Below the pieces are notes generated by a model that did not search any database, was not told where the DNA came from, and saw only the letters and a list, made by a program, of their open reading frames with translations. Positions 42,010 to 51,816 of a stretch of DNA of 64,000 bases are shown one piece after another. Within the stretch, counting starts at the first letter, position 1. Each line of letters begins with the position of its first letter. The translations under genes were made by a program, and so were the position numbers. Source of the DNA: VXNE01 sp965261535 (lineage in GTDB: Bacteria; Pseudomonadota; Gammaproteobacteria; Pseudomonadales; Azotimanducaceae); NCBI GenBank assembly GCA_965261535.1, contig OZ253469.1, positions 930,001 through 994,000 of the forward strand, read 5' to 3'.

Positions 42010-44142
42010 TCATGACGCGGATGTCGGGGCGGTCGGTCGCGGTTCGGATGCGGACGCTTCGCGCTCGTCCAGCAACCGAAAGTGACGCACATAGAGGCGG
42101 TATCGATCCTGGATTTCCCGCACGTAGCGGACTACTTCGGTGCCGCGCACGTACCCGTAGGCGGACTGTTTCGCATACTCCGGCTCCGCAAGCTTCAACA
42201 TGGCCCGCTCCACGTTGTCGAACCATAGCGAGCCATCGAGACCGAGTTCGCGCGCCAGCCGGCGCCCGTCGCGGATGTGTCCATGCCCGGCGTTGTAGGC
42301 GCCCAGCGCAAACAGGATCTGCTCGCCCACCGGCAGGTCGGGGAAGCGTTGCCGGGTCCAGTCGAGATAGGCGACACCGGCGGCAATACCCGTTTCGGGG
42401 TCCTTGAGTCCGGCGGCGTCGACGCCGAGATCGGCGGCAGTCCTCGGCAGGACCTGGAGCAGGCCCTCGGCGCCGGCGAAACTGATCCGGTTAGGATCGA
42501 AACCGCTTTCCTGGTACATCTGGGCGACGATCAGCCGCCAATCGAACCCCGCCGCCTCGGCCGCCGGCCGGATGATGTGGTCATACGGCGACAGCGCGTC
42601 TCCCGTGATCCGATGCTCGCGCTGGCTCGCCATCCGGCGCGGATTGACGAAGTATTTGTTGCGCAGCACGTTGAATTCGTAGCCCCGGTAGCGTTCACCG
42701 ATGAACGCATCGAGACGGTGCATGAGTTCCTCGTTGTCGTCGCGCGTCGCCCAGGCGAGCCCCTTCTCGGGCTCGAGCGCAAGGCCCAGGGACAGGCGTG
42801 GATTGAATGTCGTCTCCAACTCTGCGCGGTGGCTGTCGACCAGCGTGGCATCGAGGCTGCCCCCGGCGATATCCGCGAGAATCGCGCTGGTCGACCGATC
42901 GACGAATGCCACATCGAAGCCCGCCTCGGCGCGAATGCCTTGCAGCGTTGCGGCATAGCTCGTCTGCGGGTTGACCGTGATCCGTCGTCCGGCGAGACCG
43001 GCGAGATCGGTGATCGATTCGCCGGCGGTGACAAACGTTTCGCGTATCCGCAAGTACGGGCGGGTAAAGCGCAAACCCATCTCGACGCGGTGGTCTGTCG
43101 GAACGAGGCCCGCGGCGATCATGTCGCCGCGACCCGTCGCGAGCCCATCGAGCAGGCCGCTGATGTCGCCCGAGACGATCACTTCCAGCTCGAGGTCATG
43201 CGCCGCGGCGAAGGAGCGGACCAGCTCGTATTCGAAGCCGAGCAACTCACCGCGCCAGAGGTAATAGGTGGCCGGCGCGTTGACAGTGAGCATCCGGATG
43301 CGGCCGGCGGCGACGATAGCATCCCAGTCGCGGAATTCCTCGCTACGCTCCTCGATCATATGGCGTTCCAGCAAGTACGTGTCGAGCATCCTGCGCAATA
43401 TCCGGTTTTCGCGTCGCAGCGCCCACGCGTGGTCCTTCACTTCGGGTAGTTCGCGCAATTTTTCCACGCGCCGGCTCGTCGCCACGACCACGCGCGCTGC
43501 GGCTTCGTCCATGATGGTTGCGCCGATGACGCCCGCTTCGATCAGTGCCTGGAACCCGATAGGGTCGGTATCCACCGGCACCGGCACGCGCGGCGATTCG
43601 GGATAGTGCCGCGCCAATGTGTCCACGTAGGCGGTGTGCTCGGCGACGCCGAAACTGCCGTGCTCGGTAGCGCCGATGACCCATTCCCGCGAGCGCGTCA
43701 GCGGCAGCGAAAAGGCGACGCGTTCCTTGCGGTGTTCCGTGACCGTGATGTTGGACGCCGCGATGTCAGCCCGTCCTTCCTCCACGCTGCCCAGCAAGTC
43801 GTCCATGTTCGAAACGACGATCCACTCAACGGCAAGATCGTGACGGCGGGCGAATCGTTCCGCGAGACGTTGGTACTGTTCAGTCGACAGCCCCTGCGAC
43901 GGCAACGTCTCGAAGTCCGACCACGCCCGGCGGGCAAAACGGATCGCGCCGCGCTTCTCGACGGTAGGCCAATCGCCTGTGGCCGGTAGTGCCTTGCCCG
44001 GTTCCGCGACAACCGTGCGATCGGGTTCGCAGGCCGCGAGCGCGAGGATTCCTACGGTCGCCAGCACTGCATGCCGATGGCGGGTCGTCAGACCCGTCTC
44101 GCGCAAGGTTGCCTTGTACGTTCCTCGAATATCAGTTGCCAC
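42010..44142 (-). CDS. MltF-like lytic transglycosylase with two solute-binding domains
   Basis: 710-residue lipoprotein. The lipobox LAAC ends at C38. Solute-binding domain 1 (SBP_bac_3) spans about 55-270 (GAIRFARRAW, LAVEWIVVSNMDDLLGSVEE, ADIAASNITVTEHRKERVAF). Domain 2 spans about 285-510 (GRIRMLTVNAPATYYLW, EVIVSGDISGLLDGLATGRG, GDMIAAGLVPTDHRVEMGLR). The SLT domain spans about 535-690, with catalytic Glu in QMYQESGFDPN, GAEGLLQVLPRTA and AYNAGHGHIRD. E. coli MltF has one binding domain and about 500 residues, so the second is an addition. Outer-membrane anchored peptidoglycan cleavage, perhaps allosterically tuned by muropeptides (inference). Confidence 0.9.
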   Translation of the reverse strand: MATDIRGTYKATLRETGLTTRHRHAVLATVGILALAACEPDRTVVAEPGKALPATGDWPTVEKRGAIRFARRAWSDFETLPSQGLSTEQYQRLAERFARRHDLAVEWIVVSNMDDLLGSVEEGRADIAASNITVTEHRKERVAFSLPLTRSREWVIGATEHGSFGVAEHTAYVDTLARHYPESPRVPVPVDTDPIGFQALIEAGVIGATIMDEAAARVVVATSRRVEKLRELPEVKDHAWALRRENRILRRMLDTYLLERHMIEERSEEFRDWDAIVAAGRIRMLTVNAPATYYLWRGELLGFEYELVRSFAAAHDLELEVIVSGDISGLLDGLATGRGDMIAAGLVPTDHRVEMGLRFTRPYLRIRETFVTAGESITDLAGLAGRRITVNPQTSYAATLQGIRAEAGFDVAFVDRSTSAILADIAGGSLDATLVDSHRAELETTFNPRLSLGLALEPEKGLAWATRDDNEELMHRLDAFIGERYRGYEFNVLRNKYFVNPRRMASQREHRITGDALSPYDHIIRPAAEAAGFDWRLIVAQMYQESGFDPNRISFAGAEGLLQVLPRTAADLGVDAAGLKDPETGIAAGVAYLDWTRQRFPDLPVGEQILFALGAYNAGHGHIRDGRRLARELGLDGSLWFDNVERAMLKLAEPEYAKQSAYGYVRGTEVVRYVREIQDRYRLYVRHFRLLDEREASASEPRPTAPTSAS

Positions 44143-44300
44143 AGCGGCTCCTTTCGCCAGACCAAAAAATCAGACCGCACAGACCATGCCTCGGTTCCCT
44201 CGCACCGTTGGACACTTCCATGGAGCAAACGTCTCCGGGGGGAGCGGTCGGGGCAACAGGCGGAGCCGGAGGTGACGGCTGTGGGGCATTCTCTCAGCCG

Positions 44301-44777
44301 CTATTCGACCAGGCCGTGCAGGGGCAGCGCCGTCGTGTACTTGACTTGCCGAAGCGCGAACGTCGATGTCAGGTTGCCGACCTCCGGCAGGTGTACCAGC
44401 GTTCGCTTCAGCAGGCGCTCGTACGCGCTCACGTCCGCCACAATAACGCGCAACAGGAAGTCGGTCTCGCCGGAAACCGTATAGCACTCCACGATCTCGG
44501 GAATATCCTGCACCGCCTCCTCGAAGCGGCTCAGCGCGTTCTCCTGGTGGCGTTTCAAGTTCACGTTGACGAATACGTTGACTGCCAGGTCGAGACGGGC
44601 GGGATCCAGCAGCGCGACGCGTCGCCTGATGAAGCCTCCTTCCTCGAGCCGTTTAACCCGACGCCAGCAAGGCGTGTGCGAGAGGCCCACCCGATCACCG
44701 AGTTCCTGCATCGACATGTCCGAGCAATCCTGTAGTTCAACGAGAATGCGCCTGTCGATTCGATCAAGATATTTCAT
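44301..44777 (-). CDS. Lrp/AsnC-family transcriptional regulator
   Basis: 158 residues. The winged HTH is in the N-terminal 60 (LDRIDRRILVELQDC, ELGDRVGLSHTPCWRRVKRL). The RAM/AsnC ligand domain covers about 70-150 (IVECYTVSGETDFLLRVIV). Binds amino acids or derivatives. Divergent from the indolepyruvate oxidoreductase with 88 bases between, so it very likely controls that gene in response to amino acids. Confidence 0.92.
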   Translation of the reverse strand: MKYLDRIDRRILVELQDCSDMSMQELGDRVGLSHTPCWRRVKRLEEGGFIRRRVALLDPARLDLAVNVFVNVNLKRHQENALSRFEEAVQDIPEIVECYTVSGETDFLLRVIVADVSAYERLLKRTLVHLPEVGNLTSTFALRQVKYTTALPLHGLVE

Positions 44778-44865
44778 CCTACTTTTCCGGAGAAGCTAGG
44801 AATAGATTTGAAATCTTGCCGCATTTCCAACAACAAATGCAACGCCATGCTCGGGAATTGGTCAT

Positions 44866-47800
44866 ATGATCGTTGACGAGAATCCAGGTGCCGATATGCC
44901 AGCCAAGCGCCTCGCCAGGAACGAACCGCCGCGCGCTGCCCGCGCGGGAGATCGGTTTACCCAGGCACGTTATGGAACAGAATCGGGGATCGCCTACCTG
45001 ACGGGTATTCAAGCCATCGCCCGTCTTCCCCTGGACCAGCGCCGACTGGACGACCGCGCGAATCTCGATACCGCCGGCTTCATCTCCGGATACCGCGGCT
45101 CTCCCCTTGGGGGCCTGGACCAGCAACTGTGGCGTCTGTCGCATGAACTCGAGTCCCACCGCATCGTCTTCCAGCCCGGGATCAACGAAGACCTCGCCGC
45201 CACCGCGGTGTGGGGCAGCCAGCAGGTCGGACTGTTTCCCGGCGCGCGCCGCGAAGGCGTGTACGGCTTGTGGTACGGCAAAGCGCCCGGCCTCGACCGC
45301 TCCTCCGACGCCGTGCGCCACGCCAACGCGGCGGGCACCAGTCCAAAGGGCGGCGTGTTGCTGGTCGTCGGAGACGACCACGCGTGCAAGTCCTCCACCC
45401 TGCCGAGCGCCAGCGAATTCGCGCTGCGCGATCTCGGCGTTCCGATTCTGGCGCCGTCAGACGTGCAGGATGTGCTCGACTTCGGACTCATGGGTTGGGC
45501 CATGTCGCGCTACGCCGGCTGCTGGACCGGCCTCATCGCGCTGACCGACATCATGGACAGCGCCCTGACCGTCGAGGTCGATCTCGACCGGCACCGGTTC
45601 GTCAATCCCCCGCACGGGGAAGAATTTCCGCACATCCGGCTTCAGGATTCGCCCATGGACCAGGAAGCCCGACTGGAGTCGAAATTGCGTCTGGCGCGGC
45701 GGTTCGCCTCGGCGAATTCCATCGACCGGATCGTTACCACCTTGCGATCGCCGCGCCTCGTGCTGGTTACCGCGGGGAAGGTCTACGCCGACGTGCGCGA
45801 AGCCCTGGCGAGGCTGGGTCTGCGATCAGAGACGCAACTCGTTCAAGCCGGCGTTCGCCTCGTAAAGCTCGGCATGACCTGGCCGCTGGATACGGATCTG
45901 GTCAACGAAATCTGCGGCGGAGCGAAACGCCTGCTGGTGATCGAGGAAAAACGGCCGTTCATCGAAGATCAACTCAGGACGATCCTGTTCGGCCGCTCCA
46001 TCGAACTGTTGGGCAAGGGCTGCGTGGCCCATTCCCCGACCGGGAACGATCACCGGGACACGCTGTGCAACCTGCTATCCGCCACCGGAGAACTTGACGT
46101 GCACGCCATCGCCACGGCCATCCGAACGCTATTGCCCAAGGCAACGGACTCCAGCTACCTCAGCGAAATCGCGACCGCAGCCAGCACGCTTCCCAACGCC
46201 GGGCAACTCCCGAAGGTAACGCGCAAACCCATGTACTGCGCCGGCTGCCCGCACAATACCTCGACTCGCGTGCCCGAAGGCAGTCGCGCCATCGCCGGAA
46301 TCGGCTGTCACTACATGGCCCAGTGGATGGATCGCAACACGGGCACACCCACACACATGGGCGCGGAGGGCGTGAACTGGATTGGCCAGGCCCCTTTCAC
46401 CGATGAACCCCACATCTTCGCCAACATCGGCGACGGCACCTATTTCCATTCGGGCATCCTGGCGATCCGCGCCGCCGTCGCATCCGGCGTCAACATCACC
46501 TACAAGGTGCTCGCCAACGATGCGGTAGCCATGACGGGTGGCCAACCGGTCGACGGCACGCTCACCGTGGAAGACATCGTCGCCCAGGTCCGCGCGGAGG
46601 GCGTCGCCGAGGTTCGGGTCGTCAGCGACGACCCGCGGCGACATCGAAAGGCCGGATTCGACGTCGCGGGCCGCGATGCCCTGGATGCCGTGCAACGCGA
46701 GCTTTCGGCAGCACCCGGCTGCACCGTGCTGGTCTACGACCAGACCTGCGCCGCCGAATTGCGCCGCCGGCGCGGTCGCGGTCTGGCGGCGGACCCGGAC
46801 GTACGCGTGGTCATCAACGATGCCGTCTGCGAAGGCTGCGGCGATTGCTCCACGCAGTCGAACTGCGTCGCCGTCGAACCCCTCGACACCGAGTTCGGAG
46901 TAAAGCGGTCCATCAACCAGACCGCCTGCAACAAGGATCTGTCCTGCCTCAATGGTTTCTGTCCTGCCCTTGTCACGCTGTCGGGCGCGAAACTCAAGGC
47001 CAGAGGCACTACGGTCGATGACGTCAAGCCGTTAGTACCGCTACCTGCAAGCAACCAGCGCCCCGCCAACATCCTCATCGCCGGCGTCGGGGGTACGGGG
47101 ATCGTCACCGCCTCTCAGATCCTCGGTATGGCCGCGCATCTCGATGGCTGCCACGTCTCCACACTGGACATGACCGGACTCGCACAGAAAGGCGGGGCGG
47201 TCGTCAGCCACGTGCGCATCTCTGCCGTCGGCAAACCACATCCGCCAACCCGGATTCCGGCGGCGGGTGTCGACATGCTGATCGGGGCCGACGCCGTCAC
47301 CGCGGCCGGCATCGACGTGCTCCGCCTTGCCTCACCGACGCGAACCCGTGTCGTCCTCAACACGCACCTCGCACCCACCGCCGAGTTCGTGCTCCGGCAG
47401 CGACAGGGGTTCGACTTCGAGCAACTTGAAGCTCGTCTGCAGCGGCGCGCCAAGCGACTGGTCACGGTGGACGCGAACGTTGCGACCCAGGCGCTGTTCG
47501 GCTCCACCACCTGCGCGAACATTTTCCTGCTGGGCTACGCCTTCCAGTCCGGCGGGATTCCCGTGTCGCTCGATGCCCTCAAGCGCGCCATCACGCTGAA
47601 CGGCGTCGCTGTCGAGGACAACCTGGCGGCGTTCCAACACGGCCGAAACGCGGCCCACGAGGTCGAGGCAGCGGCAGCGGGCCTGCTGGTCCACCGGCAT
47701 CGGCCACGCTCCGACGCCATGCAGCCGCCACGGTCAGCGAGCCTCGCGGATCGCATCGCCGCACGATGCGCTTTCCTGACGGAGTACCAGGACCAGACGC

Positions 47801-48447
47801 TGGCGTCCAGATACGAGGCGCTGGTTGACCGGATCCGAGATATCGAGGCCCGCGTAAAGCCGGGCAGCAGCACCCTGGCGGAGGCTGTCGCCGAGAGCTA
47901 CTTCAAGCTGCTTGCCGTAAAGGACGAGTTCGAGGTGGCGCGTCTCTTCACGGCCGCTCCCACGTCCACCGACCGCAGCTTCCGGGCCAAGCTTGCCGAG
48001 CAGTTCGAACCTGGATTCCGGACGACCTTCCATTTCGCCCCGCCGCTCTTCGCCCGTAAAGGCGCCGACGGGCGACCGAGAAAGATCGCCGTTGGCGGCT
48101 GGATCGTGCCCGTCCTGCGCCTGCTGGCGAAGATGAGGCGTCGGCGCGGCGGAATCTTCGATCCGTTCCGATTCAGCGCGGAACGCCGTCTGGAACGCGC
48201 ATTGCTGACGCGCTTCGAGTCCGACATCGAGATGATCGTTGCACACCTTGATGCAACCAACTTCGACGCGGCGGTCGCATTGGCCGGCCTGCCAGGCACG
48301 ATCAAGGGTTTCGGCCCGGTGAAGGAAGACGCGGCCGAATCGGCACGGCTACGCCGGAACCTCTACCTGGCCCAGTTACACACGCCGCCGGGAATGGCCC
48401 AACCCTACCGGTGTTCCGGAGAACCCGCTGGCAAAGCGGTCGCCTAG
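44866..48447 (+). CDS. Indolepyruvate ferredoxin oxidoreductase, IorA-IorB fusion
   Basis: 1193 residues; TPP- and iron-sulfur-dependent oxidative decarboxylation of aryl or branched 2-oxo acids from amino acid breakdown. N-terminal pyrimidine-binding region (YRGSPLGGLDQQLW, GINEDLAATAVWGSQQ) and TPP-binding region (GIGCHYMAQWMDRNTG, FANIGDGTYFHSGILAIRAA). Then a ferredoxin-like cluster CEGCGDCSTQSNC with CNKDLSCLNGFC, the IorB-like gamma domain from about 725 (GVGGTGIVTASQILGMAAHL), and a DUF6537-type C terminus. ATG 44866 or 44896 possible. The stop TAG lies in the CTAG that begins a family 1 element. Confidence 0.93.
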   Translation: MIVDENPGADMPAKRLARNEPPRAARAGDRFTQARYGTESGIAYLTGIQAIARLPLDQRRLDDRANLDTAGFISGYRGSPLGGLDQQLWRLSHELESHRIVFQPGINEDLAATAVWGSQQVGLFPGARREGVYGLWYGKAPGLDRSSDAVRHANAAGTSPKGGVLLVVGDDHACKSSTLPSASEFALRDLGVPILAPSDVQDVLDFGLMGWAMSRYAGCWTGLIALTDIMDSALTVEVDLDRHRFVNPPHGEEFPHIRLQDSPMDQEARLESKLRLARRFASANSIDRIVTTLRSPRLVLVTAGKVYADVREALARLGLRSETQLVQAGVRLVKLGMTWPLDTDLVNEICGGAKRLLVIEEKRPFIEDQLRTILFGRSIELLGKGCVAHSPTGNDHRDTLCNLLSATGELDVHAIATAIRTLLPKATDSSYLSEIATAASTLPNAGQLPKVTRKPMYCAGCPHNTSTRVPEGSRAIAGIGCHYMAQWMDRNTGTPTHMGAEGVNWIGQAPFTDEPHIFANIGDGTYFHSGILAIRAAVASGVNITYKVLANDAVAMTGGQPVDGTLTVEDIVAQVRAEGVAEVRVVSDDPRRHRKAGFDVAGRDALDAVQRELSAAPGCTVLVYDQTCAAELRRRRGRGLAADPDVRVVINDAVCEGCGDCSTQSNCVAVEPLDTEFGVKRSINQTACNKDLSCLNGFCPALVTLSGAKLKARGTTVDDVKPLVPLPASNQRPANILIAGVGGTGIVTASQILGMAAHLDGCHVSTLDMTGLAQKGGAVVSHVRISAVGKPHPPTRIPAAGVDMLIGADAVTAAGIDVLRLASPTRTRVVLNTHLAPTAEFVLRQRQGFDFEQLEARLQRRAKRLVTVDANVATQALFGSTTCANIFLLGYAFQSGGIPVSLDALKRAITLNGVAVEDNLAAFQHGRNAAHEVEAAAAGLLVHRHRPRSDAMQPPRSASLADRIAARCAFLTEYQDQTLASRYEALVDRIRDIEARVKPGSSTLAEAVAESYFKLLAVKDEFEVARLFTAAPTSTDRSFRAKLAEQFEPGFRTTFHFAPPLFARKGADGRPRKIAVGGWIVPVLRLLAKMRRRRGGIFDPFRFSAERRLERALLTRFESDIEMIVAHLDATNFDAAVALAGLPGTIKGFGPVKEDAAESARLRRNLYLAQLHTPPGMAQPYRCSGEPAGKAVA

Positions 48448-48693
48448 CGCGCATATCTCACCAAGGGCCGTGATGATCGCGCAGGATTTTTTTCGCGTGC
48501 GCGTGCTCGCGAGCGGAAGCATAGCCACTGCTTATGGTGGAGCGAGCATGTGCCCGCACGCGGAAAAAAGACCAGCGAGGACGCGGCCAGCGCAGCTTGT
48601 TCCCGGCAAGATTCCCGATAAATGGCAGTAACCCATTGAAACCACCAGACATTCAACTTTTCGACAAGCGGCTTGGTGCAACATGCGGGCTAG
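48444..48693 (-). repeat. CTAG-ended inverted-repeat element, longest copy (family 1, copy d)
   Basis: 250 bases between CTAG at 48444-48447 and CTAG at 48690-48693. Terminal repeats: CTAGCGCGCATATCTCACCA on the + strand, CTAGCCCGCATGTTGCACCA on the minus strand. The minus-strand reading aligns with copy b (CACCAAGCCGCTTGTCGA, CTGCGCTGGCCGCG) and adds about 100 central bases that contain the inverted pairs GCGTGCGCGTGC/GCACATGC-like. No coding capacity. The left CTAG includes the stop of the upstream oxidoreductase. Confidence 0.85.
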
Positions 48694-48707
48694 AGCCCGC
48701 TCGTCGA

Positions 48708-48815
48708 CCAGGAAGTGCCCCGCAACCGGCGCCTTCGGCCCGGATCCTTTGTGCGAGGGGTGTCCCCTCGCGCTCCCCGGCTGAAGGCTCCGGCCCGGCT
48801 CGTCGTCCATGCAAG
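48708..48815 (-). repeat. REP-like repeat unit (family 3)
   Basis: On the minus strand: GACGAGCCGGGCCGGAGCC, TTCAGCCGGGGAGC, hairpin GCGAGGGG-ACA-CCCCTCGC, then GGCCGAAGGCGCCGG and CGGGGCACTTCCTGGTCGAC. It abuts copy d of family 1 on one side and the duplicated receptor 3' end on the other. Confidence 0.8.
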
Positions 48816-48842
48816 TACCCGGCGCTGCGCGATGCTTGCCGG

Positions 48843-50663
48843 CTAGAACTGCATCTTCAGTCCCAGGGTAAAGGTGCGGCCCCGAGGATCATCGAACTTG
48901 GCGTTAACTACACCATCATTACGCAGTTCGCCGCTAGAGGCCAGGATCTCCTTATGCTCCGAAAGATCATCGAACAGGTTGGTAATCCGCAGGATCAGTA
49001 CCGAATTCGACAACAAGCCGAACCGTTCGCCGACTTGATATTGACCGCTCAGATTCACGTACAGAGGCTCATCGTGAATCACCTTATGCGGTTCCCCTCG
49101 ATACGTAAAGGTTGAACTCACGACCGAGGTGTGAACAGCGCTCAGCCAGGCCGACCAGCGCTGATCGGCCGAGTCGAACCCCACACTCAGCAAACTGCGG
49201 TACTGGGGCACCAAAGCCCAGATACGGCGATACGCTTCGACATCGCCGACATAATCGTATGGTTCACTGCCATCTCCGATGTCTTTGTAAAACAAGCTGG
49301 TTTGGGTGATCAGAGCGTCAATGCTCCAGCTACCCCAATCCGTTGACCAATCGTATCGAGCTTCAAGGTCCAGCCCTTCGTTGGTCCAGGCGGCGGCGTT
49401 AACATTTCTGCGATCCGCGTAGTATGCGTCGATGCCACTGGGATCGGGAAAGATAAAGGCATAAACATCGGCCGAGTCCACGCCAACATAGTGAGGAACG
49501 TTATCGCGATCGCTTGACGCGACAATCTTGTTCGTATAGTCCACCGATCTCCAGGTAAGGTCCAGCGACAGTCCCGGTATGGCCTGGGGCGTAAACTCGA
49601 CACCCACCGAAATGCTCTCCCCTTGTTCGGGCAATAGATTCGGGTTCCCGCCATATACCAGGTGGGAGAAGTAGATGAACGACTGCCCGGGCGTGGTCGC
49701 CAACGAGCCGTCGGGATTCTGCAGTCTGAGCGGCTGACCGGGACAATCGTCGCGTCCCCCCAGTTCAGCCCAATCCGCGTTATTCGTGCAGCGGAAAGGC
49801 TGCCCGATAAAGAAAAGAGCGGGATCTTCCAACTTGTCCCGGGCGGTTGGGATGATGTACGAGGTCGAAAGGTTCGAATGCAGTCTGACCGAGCCGATCG
49901 GCCGCCAGACGGCGCCTATCGAATAAGTGGTGTCGGAATCAAAGTGGTTGTAATCATCCCACCTTACCGCCGCGGACAGATCCAGCGATTCCAGAACAGG
50001 CGCCGCGAACTCGGCAAAGAGCCCGACGTTGTCATCTACGAACTTCTTGTCCCAAACGCCGAATCGGGTTCCCAAATTCGGCTCTTCGGTCCAATAACTA
50101 CCACGGTTGCTATTGTGACCATAGGAATTCCGCTTGTTGTCCGTCTTCAACCCCGTCGAGCGCCAGGCAGCGCCCACCACGAACCGAGCGTCGCCTCCCG
50201 GCAAGCTCAGCCAGGAACCCGACAGCGTCGCTTCGGCCCAGTCGGTGGTATTCGTCCAACTTGGTAGGCTTGCGCTGACAGGCGCGTGGCGCCGAAATCA
50301 TGATCGAAGCCCAGCATCGCGCTGATCCGGTCCTGCTCCGGCAAGAGCGATTGGTTGTCCACCGTCGAATCCCGCCCGGTCAAATCGCCAGTTAGAGATC
50401 TCACCCTCAATGCCAGGGAGCCATCGGGTTGCAGTTCCGACAAATAGATATCCGTTACCCCGGGGGAACTGGTGGTTATGCCGGGTGGAAGTTGACTTGG
50501 CTGGTAGAGCGTTCCCTGGTACTCGTAGACGTTGCGAGTCCCCCGGATGCAACCCTTTTTGCAAAAGTTGCTCGTATGGTATTTGCCCGGGCGGTCCCTG
50601 CCATAGAGGGGGCTGTGGCTGCTGGCCTGCACGTTGCCTCGCATGCGCGTTTCACCCCACAAC
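48843..50663 (-). pseudogene. Truncated TonB-dependent receptor (3' part, internal deletion)
   Basis: Near-identical copy of the 3' two thirds of the receptor at 52089-55298. Matching sequence runs from 48819 to 50663 against 52065 to 54315. About 390 bases are missing at 50260, which puts the remaining N-terminal part out of frame. The C-terminal barrel (453 codons from 50204) is open. It lacks the STN domain, plug start and signal peptide. One loop (near 49725-49830) differs strongly while flanks are almost the same. It ends abruptly at 50663 next to the AbiEii-like module. Confidence 0.9.
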
Positions 50664-50737
50664 GTCTCGGACGCATAGGCCATGTTACATAAATCATGGT
50701 ATAACGACAATAAATCCCCGTAACTCGCAGCCTGAAA

Positions 50738-51433
50738 TTGAAGAACTTGAACACCGCGCCGTACTGGGACATTTTGCCCAAAGCGCAGCGAACGCTGTGG
50801 GCGCGGCTTGTGAGCCTGCCGGAGCATTTCGTGTTGTACGGTGGCACGGCCCTGGCGCTACAGCTGGGACATCGCACCAGCATCGACTTTGATTTTTTCA
50901 GCGCACAGCCAATCGATCCCCGGCAGTTGTATGAAACGCTGGATTTTCTGGCGAAAGGCCGGATTACTCAGGAAGAGCGCAACACGCTGACGGTGCAGGC
51001 CGAAACGGAAGACGGGCCAGTATCCGTGAGCTTCTTCGGTGGGCTGAGGCTGCGTTGCGTTGATCTTCCCACCAAAATCCCGCCGGGGGTGAGCCTGGCT
51101 GGGGTCCGTGACATATTCGGCTGCAAATGCGCTACCGTTCAGCAGCGGGATAGTCTTAAGGATCTTCAGGACATTTGCGCGTTGCTGCGTCACGGGCTTT
51201 CGTTGGCCGAAGGACTGAGTTGCGCACGGGCCATTTACGGGAAATCGTTCAACCCGCGCATAACGCTGGTGGCTTTGAGTTATCCGCCCGCGTTGGAAGG
51301 GCTGCCGGCGGAAGACAGCCAACTTCTTGCCCAAACGGTGGAAGCGATCCGGAAGGTGCCCGCTGTAGCGGTTGCGCCGCTCGGACGCATTGGCGAAATT
51401 GCGCCCGGCAACCCTGTTTTGGACCCGAAGTAG
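50738..51433 (+). CDS. AbiEii/AbiGii-type nucleotidyltransferase (toxin-like)
   Basis: 231 residues from TTG 50738 (MKNLNTAPYWDILPKAQRTL). The nucleotidyltransferase signature is FVLYGGTALALQLGHRTSID, then FDFFS (GG-T-lal plus D-D-F pattern); KDLQDICALLRHGLSLAEGL follows. This DUF1814/AbiEii-like family includes toxins of type IV-like toxin-antitoxin and abortive-infection systems that modify tRNA or nucleotides. The usual AbiEi antitoxin is not seen; a small gene follows 8 bases downstream instead. The module separates the truncated and intact receptor copies. Confidence 0.8.
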   Translation: MKNLNTAPYWDILPKAQRTLWARLVSLPEHFVLYGGTALALQLGHRTSIDFDFFSAQPIDPRQLYETLDFLAKGRITQEERNTLTVQAETEDGPVSVSFFGGLRLRCVDLPTKIPPGVSLAGVRDIFGCKCATVQQRDSLKDLQDICALLRHGLSLAEGLSCARAIYGKSFNPRITLVALSYPPALEGLPAEDSQLLAQTVEAIRKVPAVAVAPLGRIGEIAPGNPVLDPK

Positions 51434-51441
51434 GAGCGCCA

Positions 51442-51816
51442 ATGCCCGCCCGTTCTTCCCGTCTGCTTCGTCTCGCGCGCCACATCAACTGGTACGAACC
51501 ACCCGAAACGGTGGCGGCGGACACACGCAAGCTCTTGAACGAGACCATGGCGCGCGGGTCCGACGTGGATATTGAAGAGGCCTGGGCGCTGTTTTCAAGG
51601 GAAGAATTCATTGATGCCTACGGCCATGCAGCACCGGGATTGTTCTCACGCCGTCATTGGGCGTACTGGGGTCTGATGCTGCTTGGAAATCCGGAAGCGC
51701 TGCCGTATCCGGTGCGGTATCCAGAGGTCGAATGGGAGTGGCCTGCATCCTTTCAGGACAGGCATCCGCCCAAACCCGCGACAGCCGATGACATCAACTG
51801 GATCGCGCCAGTTTGA
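51442..51816 (+). CDS. Small partner protein of the AbiEii-like nucleotidyltransferase
   Basis: 124 residues from ATG 51442, preceded by GGAG. Tail-rich small protein: HINWYEPPETVAADTRKLLN, GSDVDIEEAWALFSREEFID, YGHAAPGLFSRRHWAYWGLM. The W(Y/F)EPPE--- and PG-F--R-WAYW-L motifs recall a group of small proteins that I remember being encoded beside AbiEii-like nucleotidyltransferases, usually upstream. It probably acts as the cognate antitoxin or regulator, but no biochemical basis is known to me. Here it is second in the pair. Confidence 0.6.
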   Translation: MPARSSRLLRLARHINWYEPPETVAADTRKLLNETMARGSDVDIEEAWALFSREEFIDAYGHAAPGLFSRRHWAYWGLMLLGNPEALPYPVRYPEVEWEWPASFQDRHPPKPATADDINWIAPV

